Below are positions 24,631 through 33,532 of a stretch of 50,977 bases of DNA, piece by piece; position 1 is the stretch's first letter, and the number at the start of each line of letters is the position of its first letter. The DNA is from Thermomicrobiales bacterium. GTDB lineage: Bacteria; Chloroflexota; Chloroflexia; Thermomicrobiales; UBA6265. Below the pieces are notes generated by a model. The model was not told the DNA's origin. It did no database searches and saw nothing but the letters and a program-made list of their open reading frames with translations. The stretch covers positions 1 to 50,977 of the forward strand of contig JAGQGU010000024.1 in NCBI GenBank assembly GCA_020432165.1, read 5' to 3'. The position numbers and the translations under genes were made by a program.

Positions 24631-25107
24631 ATGAATCAAGATCGTATCGGAGCATTCCTGTTGCTGATCGCGGCCAGCTGGATGGTGTTGCTGGCGTTCA
24701 CGCATCCTGGAAACACGGCTTCCGGCAACTTTCGCTATCTGGTTCTGGTCGTTGCCTTTGGATTGCTGGTGCTGACCATACTTCCGCAATTCAATTTTCA
24801 GACCAGTACTGCTTTGACCTTCTCCGTATTAGGGGTCTGTTTGCACATCGGCACATTCGGGATATTGGGTATAGGGCTCAAGGGTCTCTTGCCAGCCGCG
24901 ATGGTTGTCGTGGCAATGTGGTTCCGACGAGACCGATTTAGTGGCGATGCGGTGGTTGTCGTCGTAAGCGTGGTGGCTTGTTGTCTTGCCATTGTTCAGG
25001 CCAATGTCGTCATCTTTGCATGGATGGTGATCGCCTTGGCCAATCTGTTCATTTGGATGTGGAAGAGGGCGAAACGACCTTGGACAGGACCACAACCGAC
25101 TACATGA
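24631..25107 (+). CDS. Small multi-helix membrane protein (158 aa)
   Basis: Not recognised. GGAGGTGA lies three bases before the ATG, an excellent ribosome site. Five predicted membrane helices (about 7-24, 36-53, 60-80, 86-97 and 104-142 as a long or split segment), ending in a basic WMWKRAKR tail with the positive-inside pattern. It stands alone between the cupin gene and the toxin-antitoxin pair. Confidence 0.6.
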   Translation: MNQDRIGAFLLLIAASWMVLLAFTHPGNTASGNFRYLVLVVAFGLLVLTILPQFNFQTSTALTFSVLGVCLHIGTFGILGIGLKGLLPAAMVVVAMWFRRDRFSGDAVVVVVSVVACCLAIVQANVVIFAWMVIALANLFIWMWKRAKRPWTGPQPTT

Positions 25108-25229
25108 GGGTTCCAGGACGAGCTGCGTCCCGTACTGTGCCGGGTAATGTCATACAATACGGGTGAAGTGATACGAGGCTATCTCCTAAACTGCTTGTAT
25201 TTCCGTCTGACGAATGCGAAAAGACTCTG

Positions 25230-25865
25230 ATGTCAGATCCAATTATCTTGCTCGATCAGAATAAGACGACGAAGCTCACGGGTATCCCCAGATCGACAAT
25301 GAACGACTGGGAGCGATCTGGCGTCTTCATTCCCTCTCCGCACACCAAACGATCACGAGGGCAGTTATCCAGGTGGTATTCATTCCGCGATATCGTAAGT
25401 CTGAGTGCATTGCGCAGATTACGAACCCACGGGAATGTTTCGCTTTCCGAGATTCGAAGAGCCGGAGAGTACTTCTCTCATTGGTATCAGGAGCCATGGT
25501 CCGAGCTTCGGGTGGGCTATCTCTCTGGTCGGCTGGTCTTTATGAACCCCATCACGCATCGATGGGAAGGCGTGGATGGGCAGCAGGTCATCCAGGAGAT
25601 CATGCTGAGCGATATTCCTCAGGAAGTCGAACGTGAACTTCCGAAACTATTGGCCAGGCAGTCATCTGATTTCGGCCGTGTTGACCAGAGTCGCGGGGTG
25701 AATGGTAGCAAGCCGACATTTGCGGGAACGCGAATCATGGTGGATTCGGTGCGAAATATGGTTATCCATGGATATTCGGATGAGCGCATCTTGCAGGAGT
25801 TTCCAGCACTCGTACCGGAAGATATCGATGTAGTTCGCCTGGAGATGAATCAGGCGGCATCGTGA
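25230..25865 (+). CDS. DUF433 antitoxin with N-terminal MerR-like helix-turn-helix
   Basis: Predicted 211-aa DNA-binding antitoxin. The first 75 residues look like a MerR-type helix-turn-helix (TKLTGIPRSTMNDWERSG, then RWYSFRDIVSLSALRRLR). The C-terminal part is a DUF433 domain with GTRIMVDSVRNMVIHGYSD and EEFPALVPEDID-like ending (QEFPALVPEDIDVVRLE). DUF433 proteins pair with DUF5615 PIN-like toxins (VapBC45-type), and the toxin gene overlaps this stop. It presumably binds the toxin and represses its own promoter. Confidence 0.8.
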   Translation: MSDPIILLDQNKTTKLTGIPRSTMNDWERSGVFIPSPHTKRSRGQLSRWYSFRDIVSLSALRRLRTHGNVSLSEIRRAGEYFSHWYQEPWSELRVGYLSGRLVFMNPITHRWEGVDGQQVIQEIMLSDIPQEVERELPKLLARQSSDFGRVDQSRGVNGSKPTFAGTRIMVDSVRNMVIHGYSDERILQEFPALVPEDIDVVRLEMNQAAS

Positions 25866-26287
25866 TGTCATCGCAACGATCATTTATCTACCTGCTTGAT
25901 GAAAACCTTCCAGCCAGTGTGGGACAGATGCTCACCCGTCATGGACGCGAAATCATAGATTCGCGAACCGTAGCGCCAGGCGCGAAGGATGAGGTGCTGG
26001 TTCAGCTGGCATCGGAACAGGGATGGATTGTCGTTACCCAGGATCGTGACATCAAACTGCGGGCACGTGTGACTGACATGGAGGAGATTCTGGAACATGC
26101 TCCATCAATCCGCATAGTGGCGCCAAAGGATCAAACTTTTTCATACGCAGTGCTTGAAATCGCCCTGATGCGGGTTGAGACGCTCATCTCCTTCGCAAAA
26201 GAGCATCGATACCCGATCCGGATTATTCGTGTGAAGGACGGCAGTATCAATCTGGAACTGGTTACAGAGATGTTGGTTGCGCAATAG
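25865..26287 (+). CDS. DUF5615 PIN-like toxin (VapC45-type)
   Basis: Predicted 140-aa PIN-like nuclease. Acidic residues expected for metal binding are visible: Asp12 and Glu13 in LLDENLP and Asp59/Asp61 in TQDRDIK. These match the DUF5615 pattern D-E-N ... T-x-D-x-D. Probable role: RNA cleavage when not held by the DUF433 antitoxin. The ATG overlaps the antitoxin stop in the form TGATG; a GTG one codon earlier is an alternative. The target RNA is unknown. Confidence 0.8.
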   Translation: MSSQRSFIYLLDENLPASVGQMLTRHGREIIDSRTVAPGAKDEVLVQLASEQGWIVVTQDRDIKLRARVTDMEEILEHAPSIRIVAPKDQTFSYAVLEIALMRVETLISFAKEHRYPIRIIRVKDGSINLELVTEMLVAQ

Positions 26288-26304
26288 GAGCAGGGCTCTG
26301 GAAC

Positions 26305-27459
26305 TTATCCACACCACTCTGTAATCACACCCACCAACACCTCCGTCAGCTGTCGAACCGAGTCGATATCAACCCATTCGTCCGCCGCATGTGCTCCTGC
26401 GCCATCGGCACCGAAGAGCAAGGTGGGAATGCCCGCCTGGTCCATCAGTGAAGCATCTGTCCAAAACGGTTCCGCGCGAAGTTTTGGTTCCTGCCCGAGG
26501 ACTTTCTCGGCATGACGTAGGAGACACTGCGCGATGTTGCTCTGGGCATCGGTCTCGAATGGTTGTCGCACCAAACCGGGTTCGATGCTGTACGCAAAAT
26601 CGGGAACCTCAATGACGAGTCGATCGAGGATGTCGGTCAGTTCGTCCACCACCATTTCCGGTGTCTCTCCTGGAATCGTCCGCCGCTCGATGGTGATGGT
26701 GCAGGCAGCCGGGTAGCTTGAAGCTTCCTCGCCACCCTTAATCATGGATGCATGAATCGAACCAGGCCCCAGCCGCGGATGCCCCTCGCGCGTGTTCATC
26801 TCGGTCGCCAGCGAGTCGAGCGCCGCCAGAAAGTGTCCGGCCTTGGCGATCGCATCAATCCCGAACTCGGGACGCGAACCATGATACGCCCGCCCGTGGA
26901 TCGTCACGTCGATCCACATGAAGCCCTTATGCCACAGCGTTGGTTCCAGGCTCATCGGCTCGGTGACGATGCCAGCATCTGCGGTGAATTGCTCCAGCAC
27001 CTCCGCCGTGCCGAGGCTGGCATGCTCTTCATCGGCGACGCAGCAAACAATCACATCGCCGGCAAGGCCGGTTTGAGCAGCCCGCACCGTCGCGATCATA
27101 TTCGCGGCAACGCCATTCTTCATATCAAAGGCGCCACGGCCATACATGCGATTGCCATCAATGCGTGGCGTCAATGGATCGCCGTCGTACCCGGCCAACG
27201 TCACCGTATCGATATGTCCATTCAGCATCAGCGATTTGCCATGACCACTACCCCGCATCACCCCGACAACCGAGGGGCGCCCCGGATGCTTCTCCAGCCG
27301 ATATGTCTCGAAGCCGTAATGGTTGAGCCACGCCAGACAGTAGTCGGCGATATCGCTTTCACCCGCTCCTCCAGGTACGAGGGCTGGATTCACCGAGGCG
27401 ATCGCGACGAGTTTGGTTGTGAGATCAATCGGATCAAGAGGATAGGGGGTATCGGTCAT
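26305..27459 (-). CDS. M20 family metallo-amidohydrolase (ArgE/DapE type)
   Basis: Predicted 384-aa zinc-dependent deacylase or peptidase. Metal and catalytic residues of the family are present: His82 and Asp84 in GHIDTV, Asp112 in GRGAFDMKNG, Glu144/Glu145 in ADEEHASLGT, and a late His in ADGAGAHAADEWV. M20 enzymes remove acyl or aminoacyl groups, for example from N-acetylornithine or N-succinyl-diaminopimelate. Its start overlaps the stop of a class V aminotransferase gene by four bases, in an operon begun by a sugar-isomerase-like gene. A biosynthetic or catabolic step on an amino-containing compound is inferred. Confidence 0.85.
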   Translation of the reverse strand: MTDTPYPLDPIDLTTKLVAIASVNPALVPGGAGESDIADYCLAWLNHYGFETYRLEKHPGRPSVVGVMRGSGHGKSLMLNGHIDTVTLAGYDGDPLTPRIDGNRMYGRGAFDMKNGVAANMIATVRAAQTGLAGDVIVCCVADEEHASLGTAEVLEQFTADAGIVTEPMSLEPTLWHKGFMWIDVTIHGRAYHGSRPEFGIDAIAKAGHFLAALDSLATEMNTREGHPRLGPGSIHASMIKGGEEASSYPAACTITIERRTIPGETPEMVVDELTDILDRLVIEVPDFAYSIEPGLVRQPFETDAQSNIAQCLLRHAEKVLGQEPKLRAEPFWTDASLMDQAGIPTLLFGADGAGAHAADEWVDIDSVRQLTEVLVGVITEWCG

Positions 27460-28649
27460 CGTGCTACCTCCGCGGTTGCAGCAACTAACTGATCGATTTC
27501 GTCATCGCTGGTGATGTAGTGCACAGAGGCGCGGATGTAGGTACCGATCGCTTCCAGGTCGCTATGGAGATAGGTGCGATAGATATTGGAGAGGGAGGTG
27601 TTGATCTTGCGTGCACTTAACTCTGCCCGCAATTGCTCCGAGGGCACACCTGCGAGCGAATAGGTCACGATTCCCCCTCGCACTACACCGGTGTCGTGAA
27701 TGCGTACGCCATCTATGGTCAGGAGTTTGTTGCGTAAGCGCTCTCCTTGCTCTTGCACACGGGCCCAGATCGCCTCCAGACCAACGGCCATCGCATAATC
27801 CACGGCGGCACCGAGTCCGAGCCGACCGGCAACATAGCTTTCCCAATTCTCGAAGCGACGGGCATCCGGTCGGATCATATAGTCAGTGGATGAGGTCAAC
27901 TCAGCCGCATGCAGATCAAGCAAGGGAGGATTGGTCTCCGCGATCCGCCCTTTCCTCATATAAAGGAAGCCTGCACCGCGCGGTCCACGCAGATATTTGC
28001 GACTGGTGACGGAGAGAATATCGCATCCGATCTCCTGCACATTCAGCGGCATTTGCCCGGCCGTTTGGCAGGCATCCAGCACATACCAGGCATCCGGCTG
28101 ATGCCGGCGGATGAGCGCACCGATCTCGGCGGCAGGTTGTACGAGTCCACCATTGGTGGGCATGTGAGTGATGAAGACGGCAGAGGTCGGCTTCCTAAGC
28201 GCCTCTTCCAGTCCATCGAGATCGATCTGTCCGAATTGATCGTTCGGTATCACCTCGATCTCCAGCCCAAAGCGCTTTTGCATGTGCAGGATACCGATGA
28301 GATTGCTGGAATACTCCCATGGCGTGATCAGCACCCGATCACCCGGCTGAAAGGGAATCGAATACGCACCCATATCCCAGGCACGGGTGGCGTTCTCGAT
28401 ATGAGCGATCTCATCGACCGTCGCGTTGAGCATCCGCGCGATCGAGGCATAGCTGGCTTCGATGTGCTCATTGGCCAGCGCTGCCGCTTCATATCCACCG
28501 ATCGTTGCCTCCAGATTAAGGTGATCAATCACCGTCTGGAGTACCGGGGTTGGCGGCAACGACGATCCGGCATGGTTGAAATGCGCTACCTGCGCAGTGC
28601 CCGGTGTATCGGCGCGAAGTTGATCAAGACGGTCGATAATCGATGGCAT
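27456..28649 (-). CDS. Class V aminotransferase/cysteine desulfurase-like PLP enzyme
   Basis: Predicted 397-aa PLP-dependent enzyme. The Schiff-base lysine is Lys218 in SVTSRKYLRGPRG, with Asp192 (LDACQTAG) binding the pyridine nitrogen. The N-terminal FNHAGSSLPP motif is the usual substrate-side block. No catalytic cysteine loop of IscS/SufS type is evident, so it is more likely an aminotransferase, lyase or epimerase (EgtE- or CsdA-like) than a true desulfurase. Middle gene of a three-gene operon. Confidence 0.82.
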   Translation of the reverse strand: MPSIIDRLDQLRADTPGTAQVAHFNHAGSSLPPTPVLQTVIDHLNLEATIGGYEAAALANEHIEASYASIARMLNATVDEIAHIENATRAWDMGAYSIPFQPGDRVLITPWEYSSNLIGILHMQKRFGLEIEVIPNDQFGQIDLDGLEEALRKPTSAVFITHMPTNGGLVQPAAEIGALIRRHQPDAWYVLDACQTAGQMPLNVQEIGCDILSVTSRKYLRGPRGAGFLYMRKGRIAETNPPLLDLHAAELTSSTDYMIRPDARRFENWESYVAGRLGLGAAVDYAMAVGLEAIWARVQEQGERLRNKLLTIDGVRIHDTGVVRGGIVTYSLAGVPSEQLRAELSARKINTSLSNIYRTYLHSDLEAIGTYIRASVHYITSDDEIDQLVAATAEVAR

Positions 28650-28662
28650 GGGCGGTGGTCTC

Positions 28663-29598
28663 CTATCTCACGATATATTGCGCAAGCGTCTTGTATCCGA
28701 GCGTGAGGCCAACGCGCTCGAGACTGTAGTTGGCAACGATATCGCCTTCGGTCGCAATCGTGCTCATGGGCTGCAGGGAGGCAAAGACACTATCTTCATG
28801 CTCGATATCGATATTGCCGCGATACCCGCTCTCGATGATCGCGCTGATGAATTTCGGCCAATCCACCTCGCCCCAGCCTGGTGTGCGTGCTCGCCACCAG
28901 CCCTGGCCAAGTTCCGATGTCTCGCCAAACGATGGCCCGAGAATCCCCATGCGCTTGCGGGCGACGCAATCGATCTCCATATCCTTGGCGTGAACGTGGA
29001 AAATTTTGTGGCCATATTCCCTAATCGCAGCAATGTAGTCCATGCCCTGCCAAACCATATGGGAAGGATCGAATTCGATGCCGAGGTGATCCGAGGGCAC
29101 CACATCGAAGAGCACATCCCACACCTCCGGCCCGGTGGCGATGTTATGGCATTTGTTGGTCTTCTTCTCGATCATCGGGCAGTTCTCGAGCGCGATCTTG
29201 ACTCCCTTCGCTTCCGCATACTCACAGAAGCGGGAGAAGACTTCCTTAAAGAGCGGAATGTTCTCCTCCACTGTCTTGTCCGGATCGCGGCCAGCAAATG
29301 TCGAGATCACCTTTACTCCCAATTGTGCGGCCAGATCGACGACTTTGGGAAAATACGCCTGGGCATGCTCACCCTCGGCCGGATTCGGATCGAGATAGTT
29401 CGGGTAGTACCCCAGACTCGAGATTTCTATATCGAGATCGGAGAGGAGTTTCTGCATGCGGTCGATTTTGTCGCTCGTTATCGTGTTCGCATCCAGATAG
29501 GAGTCCTGCCAGGCTGAAAGCTGCAGGCTGGAGAATCCCGTATCGTGTGCGAAGAGCGCAGTCTCTTCGGAGTAGTTGGCATAGAATCCGATTCTCAT
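28663..29598 (-). CDS. Sugar phosphate isomerase/epimerase-like TIM-barrel protein
   Basis: Predicted 311-aa xylose-isomerase-like TIM barrel (AP endonuclease 2 family). Metal-binding candidates are visible in strand-end motifs: LENCPMIE, IEFDPSHMVWQG, FHVHAKDME, GWGEVDWPKF and DIEHEDS. These enzymes isomerise or epimerise sugars and cyclitols such as inosose. The ATG at 29598 has AGGAG seven bases upstream; a 21-residue longer reading is unlikely. First gene of the operon with the aminotransferase and amidohydrolase. Confidence 0.83.
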   Translation of the reverse strand: MRIGFYANYSEETALFAHDTGFSSLQLSAWQDSYLDANTITSDKIDRMQKLLSDLDIEISSLGYYPNYLDPNPAEGEHAQAYFPKVVDLAAQLGVKVISTFAGRDPDKTVEENIPLFKEVFSRFCEYAEAKGVKIALENCPMIEKKTNKCHNIATGPEVWDVLFDVVPSDHLGIEFDPSHMVWQGMDYIAAIREYGHKIFHVHAKDMEIDCVARKRMGILGPSFGETSELGQGWWRARTPGWGEVDWPKFISAIIESGYRGNIDIEHEDSVFASLQPMSTIATEGDIVANYSLERVGLTLGYKTLAQYIVR

Positions 29599-29788
29599 TT
29601 TGCTGCTCCTGTTGTGTTGCAACCGATTGCGGGTATACGGCGATGTATCGTCGAGATTCATTCTCCCAGATAATCCGGTACTTCAGAACACTGATCTCGA
29701 CATGGCCATCCATCTGTCTGCATTCGCGAGAGGGTTGTACGATGATCCCGGTCGAACTTCGCCGTACGTTTATTGGAGAATCCAGGCA

Positions 29789-30928
29789 ATGCCTCTCACT
29801 GCTGAAGAACTGAAGGCTCATTTCCTTCTCGATCCCGAGGTCACATTCCTTAATCACGGTTCATACGGTGCCTGCCCAAAGCCGGTTTTCGAACAATGGC
29901 AACGATGGCAGGCGGATATGGAACGACAGCCGATAGATTTCATCGCGCGTCGTTTGCAAGGACTACTCGACCAGGCTCGCGTTGATCTGGGGGCATATGT
30001 CGGTGCTCCGGCGGATGACCTCACGTTCGTCACCAACACCAGTGCTGGTATCAATATCATCGCCAAATCAATCGAGTTGCAGCCTGGTGACGAGATTCTG
30101 GGCACGAACCTGGAATATGGTGCGCTCGATTGGACCTGGCAGCACCACACCGCCAAACATGGTGCCAGCTACATTCGTCAGCCGATTACCTTGCCAGTTA
30201 CCACCCCGGAAGCACTGGTCGATGAGCTCTGGCAGGGTGTGACACCACGTACAAAGGCGATTTTTGTCAGCCACATCACCAGTGCGACTGCCCTTAAGCT
30301 CCCGGTGGAACTCATCTGCCAGCGCGCGAAGGCAGAGGGCATCCTCACCATCGTCGATGGTGCGCACGCCCCCGGGCAGATTCCCGTGGATATCACCGCC
30401 ATCGGTGCGGATATTTACGCGGGTAACTGCCACAAATGGCTTTGCGCCCCCAAGGGAGCAGCATTTCTCTACGTTCATCCCGATCTGCAGAAGTGGGTGG
30501 AAAGTACCATCATCAGCTGGGGATGGTATCCCGGTAGTACCTTTATTTCTCGCAATCAGATGCAGGGTACCCATGATGCCAGCCCCTGGCTTACGGTCCC
30601 CACCGCGATCGCCTGGCAGGCAGAGCATGAGTGGAATGCTGTGCGCTCTCGTTGCCACGATCTTTTGCGTGAATATGTCGTGGCACTCCACGATCAATTC
30701 GGCACAGAATCGATCTATTCGAACGATTCCTGGTACACCCAGCTTGCCGCAATCACGCTCCCTGCAGGGGATTACACCAACCTCAAGGAGCGCCTGTTGG
30801 CGCGTGGAATTGAGATTCCTGTTACCGAGCATTTGGATCGCACCTTCGTCCGAATTTCCGTGCAGGGCTACGTGACTCAAAAAGACCTAGTCCATCTTTC
30901 CGATGTATTACGGGACGAATTGCAATGA
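29789..30928 (+). CDS. Class V aminotransferase (isopenicillin N epimerase-like)
   Basis: Predicted 379-aa PLP enzyme. The substrate block FLNHGSYGACP (20-30), the Asp190/His193 pair in VDGAHAPGQIP and the Schiff-base Lys216 in GNCHKWLCAPKG match isopenicillin-N-epimerase-like members of aminotransferase class V. The ATG at 29789 is preferred, since family homology starts there and GGAG lies ten bases upstream; the frame is open 63 codons further. It is divergent from the operon carrying a related aminotransferase. True substrate unknown; penicillin biosynthesis is not implied. Confidence 0.82.
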   Translation: MPLTAEELKAHFLLDPEVTFLNHGSYGACPKPVFEQWQRWQADMERQPIDFIARRLQGLLDQARVDLGAYVGAPADDLTFVTNTSAGINIIAKSIELQPGDEILGTNLEYGALDWTWQHHTAKHGASYIRQPITLPVTTPEALVDELWQGVTPRTKAIFVSHITSATALKLPVELICQRAKAEGILTIVDGAHAPGQIPVDITAIGADIYAGNCHKWLCAPKGAAFLYVHPDLQKWVESTIISWGWYPGSTFISRNQMQGTHDASPWLTVPTAIAWQAEHEWNAVRSRCHDLLREYVVALHDQFGTESIYSNDSWYTQLAAITLPAGDYTNLKERLLARGIEIPVTEHLDRTFVRISVQGYVTQKDLVHLSDVLRDELQ

Positions 30929-30950
30929 CAATTTAGGTGGTACTAGCTCA

Positions 30951-30979
30951 TTGCATACAATGACCAGTCTCTGTATGCT
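30951..30979 (+). promoter_or_regulatory. Sigma70-type promoter of the sugar ABC importer
   Basis: TTGCAT and TATGCT are separated by exactly 17 bases, 58 bases before the start codon of the binding protein. This is one of the best promoter matches in the window. Confidence 0.55.
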
Positions 30980-31036
30980 ACAAATTGGGATGGGTGAGCA
31001 CCTGTTCTGGCTCGTATTTTTAAGGAGATCATCACC

Positions 31037-32338
31037 ATGAGCAAGCCATTCTCATTATCCCGACGCGGTTTCGTCGGCAGTGCAGTTGCCGGTGGAGCAG
31101 CCGCTTCAGTAGCTCGCTTTGGTTGGGCACAGGACGCAACCCCAGGCGCTTCGCCGGAGTTTGTGGCATCCAAGGTGGCCGAGCGTGCCTCCGGCAAAAT
31201 CCGTTTCTCCAGCTTCGATGATGCCGCCGCCCAGGAACGTGTGAACGAACTGCTGGCGATGTTCAGCGAACGCTATCCGAACATCGAAGTTTCGTTCGAG
31301 CCAATCGCGGCCGATTACCTGACCAAGATTCAAACCGATATCGCCGCTGACAATGCCGCTGATGTCTTCTATGTCCAGAACGAATACGCCCAGGATTTCA
31401 TGTCGCGCGATGTCCTGTTGGCTATCGACGACTATATGGCCGAAGATGGTGTGAGTGCCGATGAGTACTTCGCCCCACTCATCAATGCCTACACCTGGCA
31501 GGGCAAGCTCTACGGTCTGCCGAAGGACTGGAGCCCGCTTGGCGCGGTGTACGATCCGGATGTTTTCAGTGCAGCCGGTGTCACCGAGTTCCCCACCGAT
31601 TGGGATGGATTGCGCACCGCCCTTCAGGCGATCAAGGATTCGACCGGCTCGGTTGGTCTCGCTATCGATCCGAACTTCGATCGCTTTATCGCCTTCCTCT
31701 TCCAGGCTGGCGGCAATATCCTCAACGAGGATGCGACCGAAGTTATTCTCGATTCTGATGCCACTTCTCAGGCGCTCGACTTTATGTATGGGCTATATAG
31801 CGATGGACTGATCAGCCCATCCGCCGATCTCGGTGCTGGCTGGCCTGGCGATGCCTATGCGCAGGGCTTGGCACCGATGGTGTTTGAGGGTAACTGGATG
31901 TTCCCGTTCCTCGATCTCAATGCACCGGATAAGGCGTACGCGGTGGCTGAGCTTCCGGCTGGTCCGGCAGGTAAGGGTACCCCGGCGTTCACCAACTCCT
32001 ACTCGATCTTCGCCGGTTCCCAGAATCCGGATGCTGCCTGGGTCTTTGTTAACTACATGACCAGCTACGAGGCAGCCCTTAAGCACAATGCCTCGGGTCT
32101 CGCTATCCCCGCCCGCGTGGATTTGGAGGAAGATTACCTCAACAACTTCCCGCTACGCGCTCCCTATCTGGCCAGCGGCGCATACGCCACTGCCGTGCAG
32201 TATGGACCAGGCGGTCAGAAGTTTGCTGGCAATGCCAGTGCCGCCCTGCAGTCCCTCTGGGCCGGTCAGATCGATGTGGCCGAGTGCAAGCAGCAGATGG
32301 TCGATGCTGCGAATAGCGATATCAATATCGGCGGCTAG
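31037..32338 (+). CDS. Sugar ABC transporter substrate-binding protein (Tat-exported)
   Basis: Predicted 433-aa extracytoplasmic binding protein, family 1 (MalE/UgpB-like). The N terminus has a twin-arginine signal, SRRGFVGSAVAGG, followed by a hydrophobic stretch and a likely cut near GWAQD. There is no lipobox Cys. The mature part has the usual FSSFDDAAAQERVNELLAMF start and YGLPKDWSPLGAVYDPDVFS motif. AAGGAG precedes the ATG. The two cognate permease genes follow after a gap with four hairpins. The linked debranching-like enzyme suggests an oligosaccharide as cargo. Confidence 0.88.
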   Translation: MSKPFSLSRRGFVGSAVAGGAAASVARFGWAQDATPGASPEFVASKVAERASGKIRFSSFDDAAAQERVNELLAMFSERYPNIEVSFEPIAADYLTKIQTDIAADNAADVFYVQNEYAQDFMSRDVLLAIDDYMAEDGVSADEYFAPLINAYTWQGKLYGLPKDWSPLGAVYDPDVFSAAGVTEFPTDWDGLRTALQAIKDSTGSVGLAIDPNFDRFIAFLFQAGGNILNEDATEVILDSDATSQALDFMYGLYSDGLISPSADLGAGWPGDAYAQGLAPMVFEGNWMFPFLDLNAPDKAYAVAELPAGPAGKGTPAFTNSYSIFAGSQNPDAAWVFVNYMTSYEAALKHNASGLAIPARVDLEEDYLNNFPLRAPYLASGAYATAVQYGPGGQKFAGNASAALQSLWAGQIDVAECKQQMVDAANSDINIGG

Positions 32339-32348
32339 CCTCGCTTCG

Positions 32349-32471
32349 GTCACCGGGTGTTGAAGCCCGGTGACTACTTTCGGGCGGATCAAGGGCCACG
32401 CCACATATCCAATGCGGCGTGGCCTGATCACCTTATGGTCGCCCACAAGCGGCGACGCTACCGTGGGTAGC
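32349..32471 (+). promoter_or_regulatory. Run of four hairpins between binding protein and permease genes
   Basis: GTCACCGGG/CCCGGTGAC (32349-32374), GGCCACGCC/GGCGTGGCC (32394-32424), GTCGCC/GGCGAC (32438-32456) and GCTAC/GTAGC (32457-32471) follow each other. The likely effect is partial termination and protection of the upstream message, giving more binding protein than permease. Confidence 0.55.
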
Positions 32472-32551
32472 CTCCCGGAACGTCAGTCCTTAGTGCCTGG
32501 CGGAGCGAAGGTGTACCCGGTGGTCGCACATTTCCTGGTGGGGAGGTTTAC

Positions 32552-33520
32552 ATGGCGGGGACCTTGCGGCGGCGCAACCGAAATCCGCTGGCGGCCGAGG
32601 ATCGGTTGGCGGGATACCTCTTCATCGCACCCGCGATGATCATCCTCGGTCTCTTTGTCTTCTATCCTATCGCTCGCGTTATCTGGCTGAGCTTTCACGA
32701 ATGGAGTGTGATCACACCCGAAAAGCCATTTGTGGGGCTGGATAACTACAGGAACCTCCTCAAGGAGCGCGATTTCCAGATCGCCCTGCGTAACACCATG
32801 TGGCTCTCGCTCGGTGTCGTGCCCACGCAAACGCTGATCGCGTTAGTCCTGGCGGTCATCGCCAATCAGAAGATCCGCGGTCGTGGCTTTTTCCGCACGG
32901 CATTCTATTTCCCCTCCATCAGTTCTACCGTCGTCATCTCCGTTATCTTCCTTTGGCTCTATCAGCAGAACGGACTGATCAACTTCTTCCTGCGCAAGCT
33001 CGGACTGCCCACTCCCACACCACCCTGGATGTCCAATCCCAAGGGCATTTTCGCCATGGGATTCGATGCCATTGGCATCCACCATGTGAATCCCTGGCTT
33101 GCGGGACCCAGTGTCGCCTTGCTCTCCATCATGATGATGATTATCTGGACATCTGTTGGCGGAACCATGGTTATCTTCCTGGCGGGATTGCAGGGGCTCC
33201 CCTCCGATGTCTATGAAGCAGCGGCGCTTGATGGTGCCACTGCCCGGCAGATGTTCTGGCAGATCACAATGCCCATGCTCCGACCGATCATCTTCTTTGT
33301 CGTCACACTCGGCCTTATCGGCACCTTCCAGGTCTTCGACCAGATCTTCGTTATGAGTCAGGGCGGGCCCGCCAAAACGACACTCACGCTTGGCTATCTG
33401 GTCTATCAGGAAGGCTTCACCAACTTCTCCATGGGGTACGCCTCCGCCATCGCCATGACCCTGTTCTCTATCATTCTCTGCATTTACTTTGTGCAGCAGC
33501 GCTTCTTGCGGCCGCGATAG
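32552..33520 (+). CDS. Sugar ABC transporter permease (MalF/UgpA-like)
   Basis: Predicted 322-aa inner-membrane permease of the CUT1 family with six helices and an inserted periplasmic loop (about 140-175). The EAA motif for ATPase contact reads YEAAALDGATARQMFWQITMP. GGGGAGG lies before the ATG. It forms a heterodimer with the next permease. No ATPase gene is in this operon, so a shared MsmK/UgpC-type ATPase elsewhere in the genome is presumed. Confidence 0.88.
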   Translation: MAGTLRRRNRNPLAAEDRLAGYLFIAPAMIILGLFVFYPIARVIWLSFHEWSVITPEKPFVGLDNYRNLLKERDFQIALRNTMWLSLGVVPTQTLIALVLAVIANQKIRGRGFFRTAFYFPSISSTVVISVIFLWLYQQNGLINFFLRKLGLPTPTPPWMSNPKGIFAMGFDAIGIHHVNPWLAGPSVALLSIMMMIIWTSVGGTMVIFLAGLQGLPSDVYEAAALDGATARQMFWQITMPMLRPIIFFVVTLGLIGTFQVFDQIFVMSQGGPAKTTLTLGYLVYQEGFTNFSMGYASAIAMTLFSIILCIYFVQQRFLRPR

Positions 33521-33532
33521 GGGAGGTTTCAT

